NCBI GenBank assembly: GCA_025996865.1
Contig: BNTV01000041.1
Location: 1 to 37,271, forward strand
Direction: 5' to 3'
Source: Bacteroidia bacterium
GTDB lineage: Bacteria > Bacteroidota > Bacteroidia > Bacteroidales > Azobacteroidaceae
Length of the DNA: 37,271 bases
Part shown: piece after piece, positions 33,625 to 37,271 of the stretch
Position numbering within the stretch: the stretch's first letter is position 1
Layout of the letters: each line of letters begins with the position of its first letter
Program-made: the position numbers and the translations under genes
The notes under the pieces: model-generated
What the model was told of the DNA's origin: nothing
Databases searched by the model: none
Seen by the model: the letters and a program-made list of their open reading frames with translations, nothing else

Positions 33625-33993
33625 TTAATTTGTTTTTATTGCGGTGATTAATTCGGATAAATCGTTCTCATTCAGTTTCAAAAGTTTTACTTTTTGGATA
33701 AATTCCGGTAAATCGTTTTGAAAAAATTCTTTCTTTTCGGTAGAGCGAATCATTTCTACAGCGTTTTCCGAAACGAAAAATCCAATGCCCCGCTTGTTTT
33801 CAAAAACGCCCGATTCGTCCAATAAAGCGTAGGTGCGCAATACCGTATTCCGGTTCACTTCAAAATCGGCGGCTAAATCACGCACCGAGGGAACGCGCTC
33901 GCCCGGCGGAAGTTTGCCTTCCAATATCTGGTGGCATATATTTTCCGCAATTTGCAGAAAAATGCCTTTGGTGGATTTAAAATCTATACTCAT
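33625..33993 (-). CDS. GntR-family regulator, YtrA type
   Basis: A 122-residue repressor consisting of a GntR winged helix-turn-helix (residues 9-74) and a short C-terminal tail, typical of the YtrA subgroup that controls ABC transporter operons. Key stretches are GIFLQIAENICHQILEGKLP, GERVPSVRDLAADFEVNRNT and the wing KRGIGFFV. ATG 33993 overlaps the permease stop codon by four bases (ATGA), so translation is coupled; longer in-frame starts would run back through the permease gene. It probably represses its own operon. A candidate operator lies upstream of the ATPase gene. Confidence 0.88.
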   Translation of the reverse strand: MSIDFKSTKGIFLQIAENICHQILEGKLPPGERVPSVRDLAADFEVNRNTVLRTYALLDESGVFENKRGIGFFVSENAVEMIRSTEKKEFFQNDLPEFIQKVKLLKLNENDLSELITAIKTN

Positions 33994-34769
33994 ACTTGTT
34001 TTTCTTTGAGTTTGAAATAGGCCAAGGGTAATAAAAATAACCATGAAAAATAAGCAATGCCGTAAACAAACAATTCCATATTATTAATACCATCGGACAG
34101 CTCATACATGGGCAACTTGACATCGAATCCATGCGTTTCCGCCGGATAAAATAGATGGGAAAATAAAGGAAAACAACACACTATCAAGAGAAACGCCGCG
34201 AGGCCTGCAATAATCGTTTTTATCAATCCAAAACGACCGAAAAACAATCGTCCGGCAAATAAGAATAATCCTATTGATACACAAATCATTACGGAAAACA
34301 ACATATAATCGTTTACCCATTTATATAACAATGAATAATGAAACGGGGCAATCTCATATATCTTTTCATTGCCTGCCATGCGTATCATTTGTGTTTCTCG
34401 TGCTAAATACGCATCTACCCAAAACAGTAATAAGAACAAACCAACACCGAATACAAAACGGATTACAAACTGAGATAATATTTTCTCAAATATCGATACT
34501 GGAAGTAATAAATAATTAGCTGTTTTTGTTTTACTGTTCAAATCGTTAAAAGCATCTCCAACAAAAGCGCCGAGGCCCAACAGACCTAAAACAAACAGCG
34601 GTTGATAACCATTCTCGCTTAAACTATACCGCATATTCAGCAAAAAGATTATGTAAAGACCAACCGCCATTCCTGCGAAACAAAAAAAGTAGTATTTCTT
34701 ATTCAAACGCAAATCGGCGCCAAAAAAACGGGAAAACCGTTTCAAACTGAAAAATTTATTTGATTTCAT
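33990..34769 (-). CDS. ABC transporter permease
   Basis: A 259-residue membrane protein with about six hydrophobic helices (for example YYFFCFAGMAVGLYIIFLL, FVIRFVFGVGLFLLLFWV and the C-terminal IAYFSWLFLLPLAYFKL). ATG 34769 (MKSNKFFSLKRFSRFFGADL) is chosen: upstream in-frame sequence belongs to the antisense of the ATPase gene. It begins 7 bases after the ATPase stop and overlaps the GntR start, so ATPase, permease and regulator form one translationally tight unit. The cargo is not evident; YtrA-controlled exporters often respond to cell-envelope stress or peptides, which is knowledge of the class, not seen here. Confidence 0.78.
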   Translation of the reverse strand: MKSNKFFSLKRFSRFFGADLRLNKKYYFFCFAGMAVGLYIIFLLNMRYSLSENGYQPLFVLGLLGLGAFVGDAFNDLNSKTKTANYLLLPVSIFEKILSQFVIRFVFGVGLFLLLFWVDAYLARETQMIRMAGNEKIYEIAPFHYSLLYKWVNDYMLFSVMICVSIGLFLFAGRLFFGRFGLIKTIIAGLAAFLLIVCCFPLFSHLFYPAETHGFDVKLPMYELSDGINNMELFVYGIAYFSWLFLLPLAYFKLKEKQV

Positions 34770-34776
34770 AACGCGC

Positions 34777-35592
34777 TTATTTAATTGTTTGGTGAATAAT
34801 GGCATTGAAAAGGAGTTCCAAATCAATGCTTGTTTCGTTGTCGCCGTTTGCCGGCCGGATAATCCGGTAGCCCATCGGCGATTTTTCCTGATAGAGTATA
34901 TCGTTGATGCCGTCGGGAGCGGCCACCGTTTCAAAAAGATATTTGCTGCTGATTCCGGTTACGTTTTCCTCAAAAACCATTGCACCGTTTTCCACTACCA
35001 CCACTTTGTCGATGATGGTATCAATGTCTTTCACTTGATGGGTTGAAATTAGCACCAACTGCTCGTCTGTTACCGAACTGACCAATATTTTTCGGAACAA
35101 ACTTTTGGACGGAATATCCAAGCCATTTGTGGGTTCGTCCAGAATAAGCAATTTACAATTGCTGGCCAAGGCAAACGCAATCAGAAATTTCTTCCGCTGT
35201 CCGTGCGACAAGTTATTCAATTTATCGCTGACGGATAATTCAAATTCCGTAAGGATGTTGTTCAACTTCGCTTTATCGAAGGATGGATAAAGCGGCGTTA
35301 TCGCTTTCAGATAACCGGCAATGGTGGTTGCCGGCAAGTAAAATTCTTCGGGAATCATGTAGATATCCGCCAAAAAATTAGGATCGCGCCGAACGGGTTT
35401 ATAAGCGTTTACCGTTATTTCACCTTGTTGCGGGGACAATAGCCCGGCAACCAATTTGAGCAGGGTGGATTTGCCCGCTCCGTTTTTTCCAAGCAAGCCG
35501 ACAATGCTTCCTTGCTCCAAATCCAAGGAGAAATCGTTAAACAATTTCTTCCGTTTTCCGTAATGAAAAGTTAAATTTTTAATCTCAATCAT
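34777..35592 (-). CDS. ABC transporter ATP-binding protein
   Basis: A 271-residue ATPase. ATG 35592 gives the standard start MIEIKNLTFHYG; an upstream in-frame start would add 12 non-conserved residues. Walker A is GKNGAGKS (35-42), the signature LSHGQ (128-132), Walker B LLILDEP (148-154) and the switch histidine 185 (ISTHQ). The C-terminal 80 residues are an accessory region typical of simple exporter ATPases. It is the first gene of the operon ATPase / permease / GntR / GIN-like protein. It powers export or membrane-protein movement of unknown cargo. Confidence 0.92.
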   Translation of the reverse strand: MIEIKNLTFHYGKRKKLFNDFSLDLEQGSIVGLLGKNGAGKSTLLKLVAGLLSPQQGEITVNAYKPVRRDPNFLADIYMIPEEFYLPATTIAGYLKAITPLYPSFDKAKLNNILTEFELSVSDKLNNLSHGQRKKFLIAFALASNCKLLILDEPTNGLDIPSKSLFRKILVSSVTDEQLVLISTHQVKDIDTIIDKVVVVENGAMVFEENVTGISSKYLFETVAAPDGINDILYQEKSPMGYRIIRPANGDNETSIDLELLFNAIIHQTIK

Positions 35593-35610
35593 GGCATACA
35601 CATTTAGTGA

Positions 35611-35626
35611 CATATACAAGTATACC
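35611..35626. promoter_or_regulatory. Candidate GntR operator in the 35593-35899 intergenic region
   Basis: CATATACAAGTATACC is a near-palindrome (ATATAC/GTATAC, one mismatch) 19 bases upstream of the ATPase ATG. A wider pair, TGGCATAC (35592-35599) and GTATACCA, also flanks it. It could bind the YtrA-type regulator. The rest of this 307-base gap is AT-rich and holds only the promoter box listed next. Confidence 0.35.
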
Positions 35627-35853
35627 ACAAAGGAACGAAGAATATTTTATACTACCAAATCTTTTTCACTTTTTTTGTGATTTTTTATCCTCCGGCCAAA
35701 TTATCAATCCCGTACCATTCCTATTTTTTTTACCGAATTATTGAAGCAAACCCGGTGTGAGTTATAGATAGTGTGAATAATTCAGGTTAATTACTTATTT
35801 TTTTTTATTTACTTTTTATGGCTATTTTCTTTATATTTATCAAAATTTTCATT

Positions 35854-35861
35854 TACATTTG
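35854..35861 (+). promoter_or_regulatory. Candidate -7 box of the gene at 35900
   Basis: TACATTTG fits TAnnTTTG and lies 38 bases before the ATG; no convincing -33 TTTG is present. Confidence 0.5.
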
Positions 35862-35899
35862 CAGAATATTAGTTTTTTCTTATTATTTAATTTTTAAAC

Positions 35900-36454
35900 A
35901 TGAAAACAATCAAAGTTCTATTATTGTTTATTCTTATTTCATCTAATTCTTTCGGACAAAGCATTGCATGGGAAGTTCTCAATATAGGTTATGGTTTTGG
36001 ATTATCAAAAGATGAAAACGGAAATAATTGGGATGATAAAATTAATGGCATATATGGTACATTTTCATTTGGTTCAGAACTTCGAATGAAATTGTTAGAC
36101 AATCGGTTGTCTCCGGGTTTGCAGATTGGATTTTCCGGATGGAACCGATATGACCAAGACGGCTTAGTGACAGATAGTCATCAGTTTGCTTTTTCCTTTA
36201 TGAGTTTGTGCGATTATAATTTCACGCATGTACATTCCGGATTCATTCCTTTTGCCGGCATAGGGCTAGGATTGTCAAGAGTAAGATACGATTCCCGTTT
36301 GGGTGATCCGGCAGGAGCTTGGATTAGTCATTTTGCCTACTCGCCAAGGATTGGGGTAGATTATAAACGCCTTCGCCTTGCACTTGAATACAAATATTTA
36401 GGAAACAGAAACAATTATTTCAATATTCGATTGGGTTTTGTTATCGGTTCATGA
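35900..36454 (+). CDS. Outer-membrane beta-barrel protein
   Basis: A 184-residue exported protein with signal peptide MKTIKVLLLFILISSNSFGQ. The mature part has alternating aromatic strands typical of small barrels, such as IYGTFSFGSELRMKL, GLQIGFSGWNRYD, FIPFAGIGLGLSRVRYD and RLALEYKYLGNRNNYFNIRL. It ends GFVIGS, and most strands end in aromatic or glycine pairs. About eight strands are plausible. It stands alone. Relation to named barrels is not clear; the assignment as a small porin-like or structural barrel is moderately secure. Confidence 0.7.
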   Translation: MKTIKVLLLFILISSNSFGQSIAWEVLNIGYGFGLSKDENGNNWDDKINGIYGTFSFGSELRMKLLDNRLSPGLQIGFSGWNRYDQDGLVTDSHQFAFSFMSLCDYNFTHVHSGFIPFAGIGLGLSRVRYDSRLGDPAGAWISHFAYSPRIGVDYKRLRLALEYKYLGNRNNYFNIRLGFVIGS

Positions 36455-36524
36455 AAAAAAGTATGTAAAACAGAATATAAACCATTCATCATCGTGCACA
36501 TCAGGAAAGTCCATCCAACGTCAA

Positions 36525-36707
36525 ATGCTGGGGATGAGATCTGAACTTTTCTATGAACTTACAACTCCAGTTTATTCGGAAAATAAGAATGATACAATTT
36601 ATCTAAATCCAATAGATTATTCTGTTATTCTCCCTTTTACTATCGTGAGGAAAAAAGGAAGAAAGTTTATTCCTTTGTTGCTTTTCAATCTTTTACAAAC
36701 TAAATAG
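36525..36707 (+). CDS. Small hypothetical protein or gene remnant
   Basis: A 60-residue frame from ATG 36525: MLGMRSELFYELTTPVYSEN, then DTIYLNPIDYSVILPFTIVR and KKGRKFIPLLLFNLLQTK. The end resembles the G(R/K)KFxPLLxFN stretch in Bacteroidota envelope proteins, so this may be the N-terminal remnant of a longer gene cut off by the transposase fragment that follows. No promoter is visible. The open frame extends upstream without another ATG. Low confidence as a real gene. Confidence 0.3.
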   Translation: MLGMRSELFYELTTPVYSENKNDTIYLNPIDYSVILPFTIVRKKGRKFIPLLLFNLLQTK

Positions 36708-36976
36708 TGTCTGATCGAAAACACATAATCACTTCATGCGCAAAAGATTCGAGCCTCAGAGAGAGTTGGGGCAATTGTTAATAGAAGATACCAGTACCCT
36801 TCGCAGTCGGGATGGCATGGTAAGTTTGGTGATCGCCCTTCGGGAGTTGTACAAAAATAAAGAGTATCGCGACCGGATACCGGATATTTTGGAAGCCCAA
36901 TTACTGACAGGCAAGCCCAAGACGGGTCGTCCGGGAAATGCCGGTACAGCAACGAGGCAAGCATCCGGAATTGTAA
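36708..36976 (+). mobile_element. Remnant of an insertion sequence (ISNCY-like transposase N terminus)
   Basis: From ATG 36736 about 69 residues read like the start of an ISNCY-type transposase: MRKRFEPQRELGQLLIEDTS, LRSRDGMVSLVIALRELYKN, then DILEAQLLTGKPKTGRPG. After KTGRPG (about 36942) homology stops and the frame runs on through the antisense of the metallopeptidase gene. The bases before it (GTGTCTGATCGAAAACAC) could be the left end of the element. The rest of the transposase and the right end are absent, so it is dead. Confidence 0.55.
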
Positions 36977-37271
36977 TCAAGGGATGCGATAGTTTTTCAT
37001 TTCCTTTCGTAATTTTTTCGCTTCGCCGTCGGTATATTTGTCCAATAAAGCCCAAAACGCCGGGCCATGATTCATTTCAACGGTATGGCAAAGTTCGTGT
37101 AGTAATACATATCTTATTAAATGTGGCGGCAACAGCATAAGATAAAAAGATAAATTAATAATTCCTTTGGAAGAGCAGGAACCCCACCGGGTTCGGCTCT
37201 TTCTTATTTTAACCTGTGTGTATTTGAATCCGTATGCTTTGGCTAAAAAATCTAATTCTCGGGGTAAAAAA
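36977..37271 (-). CDS. YgjP-type metallopeptidase (SprT/M48-like), C-terminal part, 5' end outside window
   Basis: An open frame enters from the right edge on the minus strand and gives 97 residues with no start codon in the window. Visible motifs are TRWGSCSSKGIINLSFYLML, then PPHLIRYVLLHELCHTVEMN and HGPAFWALLDKY. WGSCSSKG and the zinc motif HELCH with the downstream histidine in NHGPAFW are the hallmarks of the YgjP/DUF45 family of minigluzincin-like metallopeptidases. The stop at 36977 follows EMKNYRIP, a natural end. The IS remnant abuts its 3' end without cutting it. The function in cells is unknown for the family. Confidence 0.88.
   Translation of the reverse strand, partial: FLPRELDFLAKAYGFKYTQVKIRKSRTRWGSCSSKGIINLSFYLMLLPPHLIRYVLLHELCHTVEMNHGPAFWALLDKYTDGEAKKLRKEMKNYRIP

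Noticed and set aside
35660..35700. Terminator at CAC-TTTTTTT-GTG followed by T
   Set aside because: The stem is only three or four pairs and there is no gene ending nearby on the plus strand.

Overview
The window looks like chromosome of a member of the Bacteroidales (phylum Bacteroidota). The evidence is a set of promoters of the TTTG-N19-21-TAnnTTTG type typical of this phylum, a secreted protein with a type IX secretion C-terminal signal, a SusC-type VVVGYGT motif, a thioester-less alpha-2-macroglobulin and the general codon and protein style. No finer taxonomic call is safe.

Layout. 1-19.5 kb is mostly housekeeping and cell-envelope sequence: the 3' end of hisS; a T9SS-exported protein whose putative promoter lies between inverted repeats; an SPFH / PH-like / Arc-type operon, including a 58-residue repressor gene; groES-groEL; a GH3 lipoprotein; an exported double TldD-type protein; a 1948-residue alpha-2-macroglobulin; a LarC protein lacking its C-terminal domain; and a small conserved Bacteroidota protein.

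About 19.5-29.9 kb is an accessory, defence-type island that ends at a tRNA-His gene. It carries a one-polypeptide primase/helicase/phospholipase-D protein (TOTE-type conflict protein). An operon follows, made of a type IIG restriction-modification enzyme and a SIR2-like protein. The island also holds a DUF2335 membrane protein with a small partner, and several broken genes: AlbA_2/ATP-binding protein, mobilisation protein, zinc-ribbon tail and other tails. The restriction enzyme is the most unusual object in the window. An HUH (Y1 transposase/RAYT-like) domain is embedded just before its NPPY motif. Its reading frame also contains seven copies of a 20-bp palindrome (core AAGGGG-N6-CCCCTT), each accommodated without breaking the frame. 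A palindrome family together with an HUH domain in one gene recalls a REP/RAYT pair and is the best candidate for an undescribed system.

29.9-37.3 kb returns to ordinary sequence: tRNA-His, uxuA, an ECF sigma / membrane anti-sigma-like / Spy-like operon, a GntR-regulated ABC transporter operon ending in an adhesin-head (GIN-like) protein, an outer-membrane barrel protein, a truncated transposase, and the 3' part of a YgjP-type metallopeptidase running off the right edge.

How the island genes may work together: the restriction enzyme and SIR2 protein are 17 bp apart on one strand, so a restriction layer and a suicide (NAD-depleting) layer are probably co-transcribed. The TOTE protein is a separate layer on the same strand, with pseudogenes between them showing repeated turnover at this site.
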